From Paenibacillus campinasensis (GTDB lineage Bacteria > Bacillota > Bacilli > Paenibacillales > Paenibacillaceae), in contig NZ_NPBY01000003.1 in the NCBI RefSeq assembly GCF_002272015.1, forward strand, positions 62,001 to 126,000: a stretch of 64,000 nucleotides of DNA, given 5' to 3'. The notes below the pieces were generated by a model. It did not search any database. It was not told where the DNA came from and worked only from the letters and a program-made list of their open reading frames with translations. The position numbers and the translations under genes were made by a program. Below, one piece after another: positions 44,449 through 53,915 of the stretch (position 1 is its first letter; each line of letters starts with the position of its first letter).

Positions 44449-45468
44449 ATGGATGCCAAGACGGCGGCCAAGGCGGTCAAGCAGGGAGAAGCCGCATCGG
44501 TGTATCTGCTGTATGGCAGCGAGAAGTATCAGATGAATGAATTTGCAGCTTTGTTGGAGGAACAGCTTATTCCGAAGGAAGAGCGGGACTTTGCGATCGT
44601 CCGTCTCGATTTGGCCGATACTTCGATTCAAAGTGTGGTAGAGGAGGCGGAGACCGTTCCATTTATGGTGCCGAAGAAGCTGATTTTTGTTCGGGACACC
44701 TCGTTTTTCACTGCCGCCAAGGACAATGGGAAGGTTGAGCATCGCCCCGAGGCGTTGCTGGATTATATGAATAATCCTGCTGATTACAGCATCATCGTAT
44801 TTATGGTGCAGCAGGATAAGCTGGATGAACGCAAGAAAGTGGTTAAAGCGGTCAAAAAAGGCGGAGTTGCCCTTTCGTTTGCGCCGCTCGGTGGCGAGGA
44901 ACTGCTCGGTTGGGTGGACAAGCAGGCACGCCAGCAGGGCTGTACGCTGGCCGATGGGGCCGCGGACGTCCTTGTGCGAAATGCCGGCACGAACCTTCAA
45001 TCATTGTCAGCCGAAGTAGAGAAGCTGTGCCTGTATGCAGGTGAAGGGGGCGTCATTGATGTTGACACCGTCAATATGCTGGTTGCGCGCAGCACGGAAC
45101 AGAACGTATTTGCGCTGGTCGAGGATATTGCGAATCTCCGGCTGGACAAGGCGCTGGCTATTTTTTATGAGCTGCTGAAGCAGCGCGAGGAACCGATCAA
45201 AATTGCAGCGCTTATTACACGGCAGTTCCGAATCATATTGCAGGTGAAGACCTTGTCTTCGCAAGGGTACACCCAGCAGCAAATTGCATCGCAGATCGGA
45301 CTGCATCCCTATGCGGTGAAAATCGCAGGGGAGCAGGCACGGAAATTTGAAACGGTGCGGCTTGAGCGGATTCTGAACCGGCTTGCACAGCTGGACTATG
45401 AGATGAAGACCGGGGCTGTGGACAAGGTGCTCGGTCTAGAGCTGTTCCTGCTCCGGCTGGGTGCGTAA
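44449..45468 (+). CDS. holA: DNA polymerase III subunit delta
   Basis: This 339-residue protein is the clamp-loader delta subunit that opens the beta ring. The N-terminal domain starts SVYLLYGSEKYQMNEFAALL; the middle has LSAEVEKLCLYAG; the C-terminal collar domain holds LKQREEPIKIAALITRQFRI and ends with DKVLGLELFLLRL. It corresponds to B. subtilis YqeN, which also follows comEC. The ATG at 44449 follows AAAGGGGGAG; a longer frame runs through the terminator hairpin and is rejected. Confidence 0.95.
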   Translation: MDAKTAAKAVKQGEAASVYLLYGSEKYQMNEFAALLEEQLIPKEERDFAIVRLDLADTSIQSVVEEAETVPFMVPKKLIFVRDTSFFTAAKDNGKVEHRPEALLDYMNNPADYSIIVFMVQQDKLDERKKVVKAVKKGGVALSFAPLGGEELLGWVDKQARQQGCTLADGAADVLVRNAGTNLQSLSAEVEKLCLYAGEGGVIDVDTVNMLVARSTEQNVFALVEDIANLRLDKALAIFYELLKQREEPIKIAALITRQFRIILQVKTLSSQGYTQQQIASQIGLHPYAVKIAGEQARKFETVRLERILNRLAQLDYEMKTGAVDKVLGLELFLLRLGA

Positions 45469-45647
45469 ATCGGAAGGTGAGATGGCTCATGTGATCAACT
45501 AACCGCCATCACGCAGCGGAACACCCGCGGTGAGAGAGTTTGCAGCATCGTGCGAACAGGCGTCAGTGAAGGGAGCGGCGGATGAGGATAGGATGCCGCC
45601 AGCCCTCTGCTGGCGCCTGAGCTTTATACCTTGAGCCCACTGAACTC

Positions 45648-45686
45648 AAAAAAACCTGAGCGACATAGGTCAGCCCAGGTTTTTTT
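45648..45686. terminator. Bidirectional terminator between holA and rpsT
   Basis: AAAAAAACCTGAGC...GCCCAGGTTTTTTT has A- and T-runs on both sides of the stem (one mismatch), so it can end both converging transcripts. A further 7-bp hairpin without a T-run (CGCCAGC/GCTGGCG) is at 45597-45615. Confidence 0.8.
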
Positions 45687-45713
45687 CAATAATCATATTC
45701 AATTAAACGGCTA

Positions 45714-45986
45714 TTACGCTTGGGACGTAAGAGCGTTCAGTCTTTTCGCCAGACGGGATTTCTTGCGGGCAGCTGCGTTTTTATGGATCAGGCCCTTGGT
45801 TACGGCTTTGTCAAGCTTTTTGGAAGCGGCTTGGAAAGCAGCTTTAGCAGCTTCGATTTCAGTACCGTTCAGCGCAACGTCAGCGTTCTTTACAGCTGTG
45901 CGGAGCGCGGATTTTTGAGAAATGTTAAGCGCGTGGCGTTTGTCACTTGTTTTAACACGTTTAATCGCGGATTTGATGTTTGGCAT
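45714..45986 (-). CDS. rpsT: Small ribosomal subunit protein bS20
   Basis: This 90-residue basic protein is bS20, a primary 16S rRNA binder ([20 protein letters not shown] at the start; [20 protein letters not shown] at the end). The start at 45986 is set by AGGAGGTG 6 bases upstream, removing three residues from the longest frame. It is transcribed alone against holA and gpr, the same orientation as in B. subtilis. Confidence 0.97.
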   Translation of the reverse strand: MPNIKSAIKRVKTSDKRHALNISQKSALRTAVKNADVALNGTEIEAAKAAFQAASKKLDKAVTKGLIHKNAAARKKSRLAKRLNALTSQA

Positions 45987-46042
45987 TACATTCACCTCCT
46001 GTAAGGCATTTCAATAGAGCGAAATGATTCACAACTTAAAAT

Positions 46043-46071
46043 ATTTTAGCATGAGGGTGGACAAAAAGCAA
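46043..46071 (-). promoter_or_regulatory. Extended -10 sigma-A promoter of rpsT
   Basis: On the minus strand TTGCTT, a 17-bp spacer ending in TGC, and TAAAAT form an extended -10 promoter about 60 bases upstream of the rpsT start. Confidence 0.6.
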
Positions 46072-46149
46072 TACTCTATAAGACTTCTGTATAATCCGCT
46101 GCATAGTCCCGCACACTATCCTTATCGATGAGGAGGAGTGTGATTGTTT

Positions 46150-47151
46150 ATGGAACTGGATCTTCAAAAATATTCTGTCCGTACTGACCTCGCCGTAGAA
46201 TCAAGGGAGCTGGCGGGAAATGGAAGTGAGCAGCCGATTGCGGGCGTGCTGGAGGATGTGGTTCAGGAGGACGGCATCAAAATTACGCGCCTTGATGTTC
46301 AGGACGATGCGGCTTCTCAGCGAATCGGCAGAGTGAAAGGACATTACGTGACGCTGGAAGTACCTGATCTTCGCAAGGGAGACACCGGACTGCAGGATCA
46401 AGTGTCAATGGTGTTCGCGCGCGAGTTCGAGGCATTCATGCAGCGGATCGGGATTGGTCCTAAAGCAACTGTGCTGATTGTCGGATTGGGGAACTGGAAT
46501 GTAACCCCGGACTCCCTCGGGCCGATTGTTGTAGAGAATGTGATGGTTACGCGCCAATATTTTGAGCTGATGCCGGAGCGGGTCGCCCCGGGTTACCGGC
46601 AGGTCAGCGCCGTGGCTCCGGGCGTGCTGGGAATGACGGGTATTGAGTCCAGCGAGATTGTGCAGGGCATTGTGGAGCGCACACGGCCTGATCTGATCAT
46701 TGCCATTGATGCGCTGGCATCCCGGTCGCTGGAGCGCGTAAATACGACGATCCAGATTGCCGATATCGGCATTCATCCCGGCTCGGGCATCGGCAATAAG
46801 CGCAAAGGGCTCACACAGGAAATTTTGGGCGTGCCTTGCGTCGCCATCGGTGTGCCAACGGTCTGCTATGCGTCTACCATTGTGAACAATGCGATTGAGA
46901 TGATGAAGTCGCATCTTGGCAGTGAAACGAAGGAAACGGGCAAAATTATGGGCATGCTGCACGATCTTCCCGAGCAGGAGCGCCTGGCGCTGGTAAAGGA
47001 AGTGCTGGAGCCGCTTGGACATGATCTGATCGTCACTCCGAAGGAGATCGACGAATTTATAGAAGATATCGCGAACATCGTGGCGACCGGTCTTAACGCC
47101 GCGCTTCATGAAGCGGTAGATCCCGGCAATGTCGGGGCGTACACCCACTAA
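46150..47151 (+). CDS. gpr: Germination protease GPR
   Basis: This 333-residue endopeptidase degrades small acid-soluble spore proteins during germination. The zymogen N-terminus MELDLQKYSVRTDLAVESRE contains the RTDLA region where the propeptide is removed. Core phrases include VGLGNWNVTPDSLGP and the IDALASRSLERVNTTIQI segment; GIHPGSGIGNKRKGLT is family specific. The ATG at 46150 stands 11 bases after AGGAGGAG; a TTG at 46144 is better spaced and could be used. spoIIP follows, as in B. subtilis. Confidence 0.95.
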   Translation: MELDLQKYSVRTDLAVESRELAGNGSEQPIAGVLEDVVQEDGIKITRLDVQDDAASQRIGRVKGHYVTLEVPDLRKGDTGLQDQVSMVFAREFEAFMQRIGIGPKATVLIVGLGNWNVTPDSLGPIVVENVMVTRQYFELMPERVAPGYRQVSAVAPGVLGMTGIESSEIVQGIVERTRPDLIIAIDALASRSLERVNTTIQIADIGIHPGSGIGNKRKGLTQEILGVPCVAIGVPTVCYASTIVNNAIEMMKSHLGSETKETGKIMGMLHDLPEQERLALVKEVLEPLGHDLIVTPKEIDEFIEDIANIVATGLNAALHEAVDPGNVGAYTH

Positions 47152-47170
47152 CCGAACGCAACTATCCATT

Positions 47171-47205
47171 AAAGCTCCGAATCTAGCGGGGCTTTATATT
47201 TTTTT
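47171..47205 (+). terminator. Terminator after gpr
   Basis: AAAGCTCC pairs with GGGGCTTT (one wobble) and is followed by TATATTTTTTT, 20 bases after the gpr stop; spoIIP therefore needs its own promoter. Confidence 0.8.
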
Positions 47206-47328
47206 GGAAGGCTATAGGTTCTATCGAAACAACCCTGTTCATAGATTGGGAGTATAAGAGATTTCAAATTCGCGTGGGCACGGCTGGAATCTGCTTCACG
47301 CTCCCGAGAACGATGAGGAGGACTCGAT

Positions 47329-48612
47329 ATGAACAATCAGAAGTTTCGGATATGGAACATTGCCCGGCTCAAAAGAAAGACGATGGAAGGCTTGAGTATG
47401 GGGAAAACGATGATTATCCTCATGCTGGGCTCCCTGGTGTTTTTTATTTTGCTTGGTTTGGCAGGCATGGCGGAGCAGCGGCTGAACACGTCGCCGGTTT
47501 CTTCTATGAAAGGTCTAGCAGCGTCTCTATCAAGCCACTTTTTCACGGATATGATCGGGATGGAGATGCCGCATATGGCTGCGTCGAAGGAGAGCTCCGT
47601 TTTTTCCGGGGACAAAATGACTACGTTTGTGGTTCAGATGCTGACCAATGTCAATCTTCGGGACCCGAAAAGCCTGCTGGCCGGTGAAATGCCGGGCATG
47701 AAGGTGAATCAGCCGGTTCAGCTGCGGGGCGGATCAGGCAATGATTCCGGCGAGGCACCGGCGGATTATCGCCCGGATTCTATAGAAGGTGCGGCGGAAG
47801 GGACGGGGGAGGAGCCTGCCGAACCCCAGCAACCGGAAGAGCATGCGGAAGACCCCGGCCAAGGGACCGGAGCAGAGGAGCCGGATACAGGTCAGGACGA
47901 ACCTGAAGGGACCCCGGATTCGGAGAAAACAACCAATGGCAAAAAGGCGGTGCTCATCTATCACTCCCATCCGCAAGAGGCGTATAATCCGCTGTTAACG
48001 CATCCTTCGGACAACCCGGGAGCGGTCTCGCCGCAGAAAAATGTGATGCTGGTAGGGAACTTTATGAAAGAGAGACTTGAGGCCAACGGCATCGGCACTT
48101 TGCACGATAAAAGCGACTATCAATCCACCGTAGAAGGATATAACTATAATTATTCATACAAATACTCCCGTGAGACCGTGAAGACGGCAATGGCAAATCA
48201 TGATGGACTGGATTACCTGATTGATATCCACCGCGATTCTCAGCGGTATAACAAAACAACGGCTACGATTAACGGTCTCACTTATGCAAAGGTGTACTTC
48301 ATCATCGGTCATGGCAACGAGAACTGGCGGGAGAATGAAGCGTTCGCCAGCAAAATCAACGAGAAGCTAGAGGCTTCTTATCCTGGAATATCGCGCGGCA
48401 TCTGGGGGAAATCGGCTGATCAAGGGAACGGAGAATACAATCAGTCCCTGTCGCCGAACAGCATTCTGATCGAAGTCGGAGGCATTGACAATACGAGAGA
48501 GGAACTGCAGCGGACGGCGGAAATACTGGCAGACATTATCGCAGAGGTATATTGGCAGGAGCAGGAAGCGGAGAAGGCAAGCGTCATGTCAAGTGGCAGC
48601 CATAGCGGTTAG
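47329..48612 (+). CDS. spoIIP: Stage II sporulation protein P (cell-wall amidase/endopeptidase)
   Basis: This 427-residue peptidoglycan hydrolase acts with SpoIID and SpoIIM in engulfment. It has a membrane anchor (IILMLGSLVFFILLGLAGMA, about residues 27-46), a Pro/Glu-rich linker (about 145-205) and the C-terminal SpoIIP catalytic domain. Zinc ligands are likely His in LIYHSHPQEAY, His in YLIDIHRDSQ and Glu in ILIEVGGIDNT. GAGGAGG precedes the ATG. The linker is longer than in B. subtilis (401-residue protein). Confidence 0.93.
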   Translation: MNNQKFRIWNIARLKRKTMEGLSMGKTMIILMLGSLVFFILLGLAGMAEQRLNTSPVSSMKGLAASLSSHFFTDMIGMEMPHMAASKESSVFSGDKMTTFVVQMLTNVNLRDPKSLLAGEMPGMKVNQPVQLRGGSGNDSGEAPADYRPDSIEGAAEGTGEEPAEPQQPEEHAEDPGQGTGAEEPDTGQDEPEGTPDSEKTTNGKKAVLIYHSHPQEAYNPLLTHPSDNPGAVSPQKNVMLVGNFMKERLEANGIGTLHDKSDYQSTVEGYNYNYSYKYSRETVKTAMANHDGLDYLIDIHRDSQRYNKTTATINGLTYAKVYFIIGHGNENWRENEAFASKINEKLEASYPGISRGIWGKSADQGNGEYNQSLSPNSILIEVGGIDNTREELQRTAEILADIIAEVYWQEQEAEKASVMSSGSHSG

Positions 48613-48666
48613 GCTTCCTGGGGGCGGACCGGATCAGAGATCTGATATTTTTAGGAGGGGACTATC

Positions 48667-49056
48667 ATGTCAAGAGCTGCCAAACGTTTTGTGGCTTTGC
48701 TGATATGGGCAGGAATCGGAGTGCTGATCGGCATGCAGCTGGGGGGCGGACATACACCGGCTAACGAGCTGAACGGACGTGTGCAGGAGCAGGAGCCGAT
48801 CACGGAGGATGTGGTATCAACCGGATGGGGAGGCAATGCCCGCCTCCCGCAATCGGTGGAGGGCTACGACGATACCCAGGCAGAAGCGGTGGAGACGAAG
48901 CCGAAGTTTGAGCCAGCGCCGCGCGATATTCTGCTCCCGGACCGGCCGAAGCCGCCTGCGGATGTTCTGGCAGACAAAACCGCAGGCCTGCTCCAGGAAT
49001 TGTCGGATCAGGGGATCCGCTGGGTCGTCTCGATGTTCGGCTCCATCATCGAATAA
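48667..49056 (+). CDS. YqxA-like (DUF3679) membrane-anchored protein
   Basis: This 129-residue protein has one N-terminal membrane helix ([19 protein letters not shown]) and a charged, Pro-rich outer part ending [20 protein letters not shown]. It occupies the place of yqxA, between spoIIP and lepA, in B. subtilis, and has similar size and topology, so a YqxA/DUF3679 assignment is likely but rests mainly on position. Function unknown. AGGAGGGG lies 6 bases before the ATG. Confidence 0.75.
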   Translation: MSRAAKRFVALLIWAGIGVLIGMQLGGGHTPANELNGRVQEQEPITEDVVSTGWGGNARLPQSVEGYDDTQAEAVETKPKFEPAPRDILLPDRPKPPADVLADKTAGLLQELSDQGIRWVVSMFGSIIE

Positions 49057-49144
49057 TAAAGCGTACGGCAACGGCATTGCTGTGATCTCCTTCAACTGGT
49101 ATAATAAATTGATTCAAACATCTGGTGGTTGGTGGGGGTTAGGC

Positions 49145-50962
49145 ATGACTGACGTTCAAGTAAGACAACAAAAAATTCGTAATTTCTGTATTATTGCACA
49201 TATAGACCACGGGAAGTCGACACTGGCGGATCGTATTCTGGAGTACACAGGCGCGTTAAGCTCGCGTGAAATGCAGGAGCAGGTTCTCGATCAGATGGAC
49301 CTGGAAAGAGAGCGCGGCATCACAATCAAGCTGCAGGCGGTTCGATTGAATTATAAGGCTGACGACGGTGAGGAGTATATCCTGAACCTCATTGACACCC
49401 CGGGGCACGTCGATTTTACATACGAGGTTTCCCGAAGCCTTGCCGCTTGTGAGGGAGCATTGCTGGTCGTGGATGCGGCGCAGGGAATCGAGGCCCAGAC
49501 ACTGGCGAACGTGTATCTCGCTCTTGACAACAACCTTGAAATATTGCCGGTCATCAACAAGATCGATCTGCCAAGTGCGGATCCGGATCGCGTGAAACAG
49601 GAGATTGAGGATGTTATCGGTCTGGATGCGAGCGAAGCCGTTCTGGCTTCGGCCAAGGCCGGAATCGGGATCAAGGAGATTCTGGAGCAGGTCGTGCAGA
49701 AGGTACCGGCTCCGACGGGCCAATCCGAGAATCCGCTGAAAGCGCTGATCTTCGACTCTCACTACGATCCTTACAAGGGCGTTATCGTCTATGTGCGGGT
49801 CATCGACGGAAGCATCAAAGCCGGTTCCAAGATTAAAATGATGGCGACGGGCAAAACGTTCGAGGTCATCGAGGTCGGCGCCTTCAAGCCGCGCATGAGC
49901 ATTGTGGACGAGCTGCAGGTGGGCGATGTCGGCTTTATCGTTGCCGGAATCAAGCATGTCGGCGATACCCGGGTCGGTGACACGGTGACCGATGCGAAGA
50001 ATCCGACGCTGGAGCCGCTGCCAGGCTACCGTAAGATCAATCCGATGGTATTCTGCGGTCTGTATCCGATCGAAACCTCGGATTACAACGACCTGAGGGA
50101 GGCGCTGGAGAAGCTGCAGCTGAACGATGCATCGCTCAGCTTCGAGCCGGAAACTTCAAGTGCGCTCGGATTCGGCTTCCGTTGTGGATTCCTCGGTCTG
50201 CTCCACATGGAGATCATCCAGGAACGGATTGAGCGGGAATTCAACATTCCGCTCATTACGACAGCCCCGAGCGTTATCTATCGCGTAGCGCTGACAAACG
50301 GTGAGCAGATACAGATCGACAACCCGTCGCATTATCCTGAAATCGGCAAGATCGATTATGTCGAGGAACCGTATGTCAAGGCTGCCATTATTGTGCCGAA
50401 TGATTTTGTAGGTGCTATTATGGAGCTCTGTCAAGGCAAGCGCGGTGAATTCATCAACATGGAATACCTGGATACAACGCGTGTCACGATCACCTATGAA
50501 ATTCCGCTGTCGGAAATCGTGTACGATTTCTTCGACCAGCTCAAGTCGAGCACGAAGGGGTATGCTTCCTTCGATTACGAGCTGTCCGGCTACCGGCGAT
50601 CGAATCTGGTCAAAATGGACATTCTGCTTAACGGCGAACAGGTGGACGCCCTGTCCTTCATCGTGCACAGGGACCGCGCTTACCATCGCGGCCGCAGCAT
50701 TTGCGAGAAGCTGCGCGAGCTGATTCCTCGCCAAATGTTCGAAGTGCCGATCCAGGCATCGGTCGGCACGAAGGTTGTTGCGCGCGAGACCGTCAAGGCA
50801 ATGCGCAAAAACGTGCTTGCCAAATGTTACGGCGGCGACATTTCGCGGAAACGGAAGCTGCTGGAGAAGCAGAAAGAAGGTAAGAAGCGGATGAAGCAGG
50901 TCGGCAGCGTTGAGGTGCCTCAAGAGGCGTTTATGGCCGTATTGAAAATCGACGACAAATAA
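49145..50962 (+). CDS. lepA: Elongation factor 4 (LepA)
   Basis: This 605-residue translational GTPase acts on 30S assembly and stalled ribosomes. G1 is AHIDHGKST (residues 18-26), G3 DTPGHVDF, G4 NKID, followed by EF-G-like domains II, III and V and the LepA-specific C-terminal domain ([20 protein letters not shown]). The start at 49145 is used because family members begin at this point and the upstream frame covers the preceding gene. hemW follows after a terminator. Confidence 0.97.
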   Translation: MTDVQVRQQKIRNFCIIAHIDHGKSTLADRILEYTGALSSREMQEQVLDQMDLERERGITIKLQAVRLNYKADDGEEYILNLIDTPGHVDFTYEVSRSLAACEGALLVVDAAQGIEAQTLANVYLALDNNLEILPVINKIDLPSADPDRVKQEIEDVIGLDASEAVLASAKAGIGIKEILEQVVQKVPAPTGQSENPLKALIFDSHYDPYKGVIVYVRVIDGSIKAGSKIKMMATGKTFEVIEVGAFKPRMSIVDELQVGDVGFIVAGIKHVGDTRVGDTVTDAKNPTLEPLPGYRKINPMVFCGLYPIETSDYNDLREALEKLQLNDASLSFEPETSSALGFGFRCGFLGLLHMEIIQERIEREFNIPLITTAPSVIYRVALTNGEQIQIDNPSHYPEIGKIDYVEEPYVKAAIIVPNDFVGAIMELCQGKRGEFINMEYLDTTRVTITYEIPLSEIVYDFFDQLKSSTKGYASFDYELSGYRRSNLVKMDILLNGEQVDALSFIVHRDRAYHRGRSICEKLRELIPRQMFEVPIQASVGTKVVARETVKAMRKNVLAKCYGGDISRKRKLLEKQKEGKKRMKQVGSVEVPQEAFMAVLKIDDK

Positions 50963-50970
50963 TGCAGCTG

Positions 50971-51003
50971 GGAAAGCCGGTATCGGCTTTCCTTTCTTTC
51001 TTC
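50971..51003 (+). terminator. Terminator of lepA
   Basis: GGAAAGCCG-GTAT-CGGCTTTCC is a perfect 9-bp hairpin followed by a T/C-rich run, directly after lepA. Confidence 0.8.
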
Positions 51004-51056
51004 TTATTTAATATATGAATATAGCAAGTTATAGAGGCAGCAAGGAGGGTTTAAGG

Positions 51057-52223
51057 ATGCGATCCATGAATCAACAGACGGAAGCGGTATATATCCATAT
51101 TCCGTTTTGTACGAATAAATGTTTTTACTGTGACTTCAACTCCTATGTGCTGAAAGATCAGCCCGTAATGGACTATCTGAGAGCGCTCGATAAGGAAATG
51201 GAGCTGACGGTGGAGGAGCATCCTCCGGGCAGGATCAAAAGTATTTTTGTAGGCGGCGGTACACCTACCGTGCTGAAACCGGATGAGATGGCGTATTTTT
51301 TACAAAGTGTTAAAACGCATTTCCCGGACTGGGCGGAGGATATCGAGTTCTCGATGGAGGCGAATCCCGGCACGACCGATTTGGAGAAGCTGTCCGTCAT
51401 GCGAGCGGGAGGCGTCAACCGGATCAGCTTCGGGGTTCAGGCTTTCCAGAACAGCCTGCTGACCGGGATCGGACGGATTCACGATACGGATGACGTCTAT
51501 CGCAGTCTGGAGAATGCGAGAAGCGCGGGCTTCTCCAACATCTCGATCGACCTGATGTTTGGCCTGCCAAACCAGACGGTGGAGATGCTGTCCGAAAGTG
51601 TAACCGAGGCGCTCAAGCTCGGACTGCCGCATTATTCGATCTACAGCTTGAAGGTGGAGGAGAACACGCTGTTCCATACCCTGTTCCAGAAAAACCAGCT
51701 CCCGCTTCCCGATGAGGAGGATGAGCTGAACATGTATTTGCTGTTAATGGAACGGATGCGCGAGGCCGGTTATAAACAATATGAGATCAGCAACTTTGCC
51801 AAACCGGGCTTTGAAAGCCGGCATAATATGACTTACTGGCGCAATGAGGACTATTACGGGCTGGGCGCTGGGGCGCATGGTTATATCGGGCGAAAGCGGC
51901 ATATCAATATTAAGGGGGTTACCCCGTATATTCAGGCGACCCAAGCTGGCTTGCCAAGGCTGGAGAGTTATGAAATTACACGTGAGGAAGCGATGGAGGA
52001 CTTTGTCATGGTCGGCTTGCGTGTGCTTGACGGTATTTCGCGCAGCCGGTTCGCGCAACAGTTCGATGCTTCACTGGACGATGTGTTTGCAGGGCCGCTC
52101 GGAAGAATGACGCAACGCGGTCTGCTTGAGTCGACCGATGAGGGCTATAAGCTGAGCAGCAAGGGCGTTCTATTCGGCAACGAGGTGTTCGCGGAATTCA
52201 TCGGCAGCCTGTCCGTAAATTAA
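51057..52223 (+). CDS. hemW: HemW, radical-SAM heme chaperone
   Basis: This 388-residue radical SAM protein carries CTNKCFYCDF (Cys-x3-Cys-x2-Cys) near residues 18-25, binding the 4Fe-4S cluster, and the GGGTPT SAM motif. HemW proteins insert heme into respiratory enzymes; they were formerly annotated as coproporphyrinogen dehydrogenase, but lack the extra residues of HemN. The C-terminal HemN_C domain contains YWRNEDYYGLGAGAHGYIG. The ATG at 51057 follows AAGGAGGG. Confidence 0.94.
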   Translation: MRSMNQQTEAVYIHIPFCTNKCFYCDFNSYVLKDQPVMDYLRALDKEMELTVEEHPPGRIKSIFVGGGTPTVLKPDEMAYFLQSVKTHFPDWAEDIEFSMEANPGTTDLEKLSVMRAGGVNRISFGVQAFQNSLLTGIGRIHDTDDVYRSLENARSAGFSNISIDLMFGLPNQTVEMLSESVTEALKLGLPHYSIYSLKVEENTLFHTLFQKNQLPLPDEEDELNMYLLLMERMREAGYKQYEISNFAKPGFESRHNMTYWRNEDYYGLGAGAHGYIGRKRHINIKGVTPYIQATQAGLPRLESYEITREEAMEDFVMVGLRVLDGISRSRFAQQFDASLDDVFAGPLGRMTQRGLLESTDEGYKLSSKGVLFGNEVFAEFIGSLSVN

Positions 52224-52227
52224 TCTA

Positions 52228-52256
52228 TTGAACTTCTATACGCTCTGTTGTATATT
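52228..52256 (+). promoter_or_regulatory. Sigma-A promoter of the acetyltransferase gene
   Basis: TTGAAC, 17-bp spacer and TATATT, immediately after the hemW stop and 46 bases before the next gene. Confidence 0.65.
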
Positions 52257-52301
52257 TATTCATAACATGACGGAGCGTGTAAAGGGGAGACGGAATTCAA
52301 C

Positions 52302-52763
52302 ATGTCGGCGGTTTGCAGAAAGGCGACACCTGATGATATCGAGCCGCTGTTTCAGATGATTCAGGGCTATGCGGAGAAGGGGATTATGCTGCCCCGGTCC
52401 CGCAAGGTATTGGAAAGACAGATCGGGGAGTTTGTTGTAGCGGAAGAAGAGGGGAATGTTATCGGATGCGGTTCGCTGTGTCAGCTAGGCCATGATCTGG
52501 TCGAGATTCGTTCGCTCGGCATCAACGAAGGGTACAAGGGAAGAGGGATCGGTTCGATGCTGCTGGAAGCTTTGGTAATAGAAGCCCGGCGGCGGAAAAT
52601 TCCGAAGGTGATGGCGCTCACCTATGAGGTTTCATTTTTTGTGAAAAACGGCTTTGCTGTCGTTGAAAAGGAGATCTTTCCGGAAAAGGTATGGACGGAT
52701 TGCATCCATTGCAAAAAGCAGCATGCCTGTGACGAAATAGCGGTCCTTAAAGTACTGAACTGA
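52302..52763 (+). CDS. GNAT N-acetyltransferase, short NAGS-like
   Basis: This 153-residue GNAT enzyme has the acetyl-CoA loop YKGRGIGSMLLEALV near residues 86-100. Two further signatures, IMLPRSRKVLERQIGEFVV near the N-terminus and the C-terminal DCIHCKKQHACDE cysteine cluster, are features of N-acetylglutamate synthase-like (ArgA) proteins, so glutamate may be the acetyl acceptor. This remains an inference. The gene stands alone between hemW and the heat-shock operon. Confidence 0.82.
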   Translation: MSAVCRKATPDDIEPLFQMIQGYAEKGIMLPRSRKVLERQIGEFVVAEEEGNVIGCGSLCQLGHDLVEIRSLGINEGYKGRGIGSMLLEALVIEARRRKIPKVMALTYEVSFFVKNGFAVVEKEIFPEKVWTDCIHCKKQHACDEIAVLKVLN

Positions 52764-52764
52764 C

Positions 52765-52794
52765 TTGACAATACTCAGGTCGGTTTGGTATTTT
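52765..52794 (+). promoter_or_regulatory. Sigma-A promoter of the heat-shock operon
   Basis: TTGACA (52765-52770) with an 18-bp spacer and TATTTT (52789-52794). The predicted start near 52802 falls at the edge of the CIRCE operator. Confidence 0.65.
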
Positions 52795-52805
52795 TGTTAT
52801 ATCGG

Positions 52806-52832
52806 TTAGCACTCGATGACGTTGAGTGCTAA
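52806..52832. promoter_or_regulatory. CIRCE operator (HrcA binding site)
   Basis: TTAGCACTC-N9-GAGTGCTAA is a perfect copy of the CIRCE inverted repeat. It lies between the promoter and hrcA, so HrcA represses its own operon until heat stress. Confidence 0.97.
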
Positions 52833-52870
52833 CGAGGTGAATATGAGCAGTCAGCAAGGAGGGGAGCGAC

Positions 52871-53902
52871 TTGTTAACAGACCGTCAGCGCATGATATTA
52901 AATGCGATTGTTGATGATTATATCCGTTCGGCAGAGCCGGTAGGCTCAAGAAGTATTTCCAAACGCGGGGATGTAGGATTCAGTCCGGCGACCATTCGCA
53001 ACGAGATGGCCGATCTGGAGGAGCTTGGTTTTCTGGAGCAGCCTCATACGTCCGCCGGAAGAATTCCGTCGCATAAAGGATATCGCTACTATGTTGATCA
53101 TCTTACGCAGTCGTTTTCCTTGAATCCTGCGGAGCTGCATATGATGAAGACGTTTTTTGCGGAGAAGCTGAACGCGATGGAACAGATGATTCAGCATGCA
53201 GCCAGCATATTGTCCCAAATGACGAACTATACTTCCATCCTGCTTGGACCAGAAGTTTTTCATACGTCTTTGCGTCACTTCCAGCTGCTGCCTCTTCATG
53301 AGAATCAGGCTGTAGCGATTATAGTGACCAGCACAGGACAAGTAGAGAACAAGACCGTATCGATTCCGCCAGGAGTATCGGTTTCCGATCTGGAGCGGGT
53401 GGTCAATCTCCTGAACAGCAAATTGGTCAACGTGCCTCTTTATAAATTGAAGACCCGGCTGTATACAGAGCTTGGTCAAGAGATGCAGCGCCATATCGAG
53501 CATTATGAGGAGATCATGAGCATGCTGGATATTGCGCTGGACAATCAGCCGGATCATCGGGTTTATCTTAGCGGCACCACCAATATGCTGAACCAGCCTG
53601 AATTCAAGGACGTCGAGAAGGTCAAGGATATTTTCGAGCTTCTGGAACAGACGCCGCTGCTGACCAAATTGATGGCGCCGGCTCCTGGAGAGCAGGGCAT
53701 TCAGGTGAAGATTGGCACGGAAAACACGCATGAAGCAATATCGAACTGCAGTCTGATTACAGCAACCTATTCGATTGACGGCAAGGCGCTGGGCACGATC
53801 GGGATATTGGGACCGACGCGCATGGAATATGCGCGGGTGATCGGCATTTTGAACATTCTGTCCCATGATCTGACGAAGCTGCTGTCACACTGGTACAAAT
53901 AA
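52871..53902 (+). CDS. hrcA: Heat-inducible transcription repressor HrcA
   Basis: This 343-residue repressor binds CIRCE. The N-terminal winged helix has YIRSAEPVGSRSISKR and SPATIRNEMADLEELGFLEQ, followed by the HrcA domain with HTSAGRIPSHKGYRYYVDHL and the C-terminal GTIGILGPTRMEYARVIGIL. HrcA folding depends on GroE in Bacillus. Translation starts at TTG after AGGAGGGGAG. It is first in the hrcA-chaperonin-grpE-dnaK-dnaJ operon. Confidence 0.97.
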   Translation: MLTDRQRMILNAIVDDYIRSAEPVGSRSISKRGDVGFSPATIRNEMADLEELGFLEQPHTSAGRIPSHKGYRYYVDHLTQSFSLNPAELHMMKTFFAEKLNAMEQMIQHAASILSQMTNYTSILLGPEVFHTSLRHFQLLPLHENQAVAIIVTSTGQVENKTVSIPPGVSVSDLERVVNLLNSKLVNVPLYKLKTRLYTELGQEMQRHIEHYEEIMSMLDIALDNQPDHRVYLSGTTNMLNQPEFKDVEKVKDIFELLEQTPLLTKLMAPAPGEQGIQVKIGTENTHEAISNCSLITATYSIDGKALGTIGILGPTRMEYARVIGILNILSHDLTKLLSHWYK

Positions 53903-53915
53903 GGGAGTGAGACAG

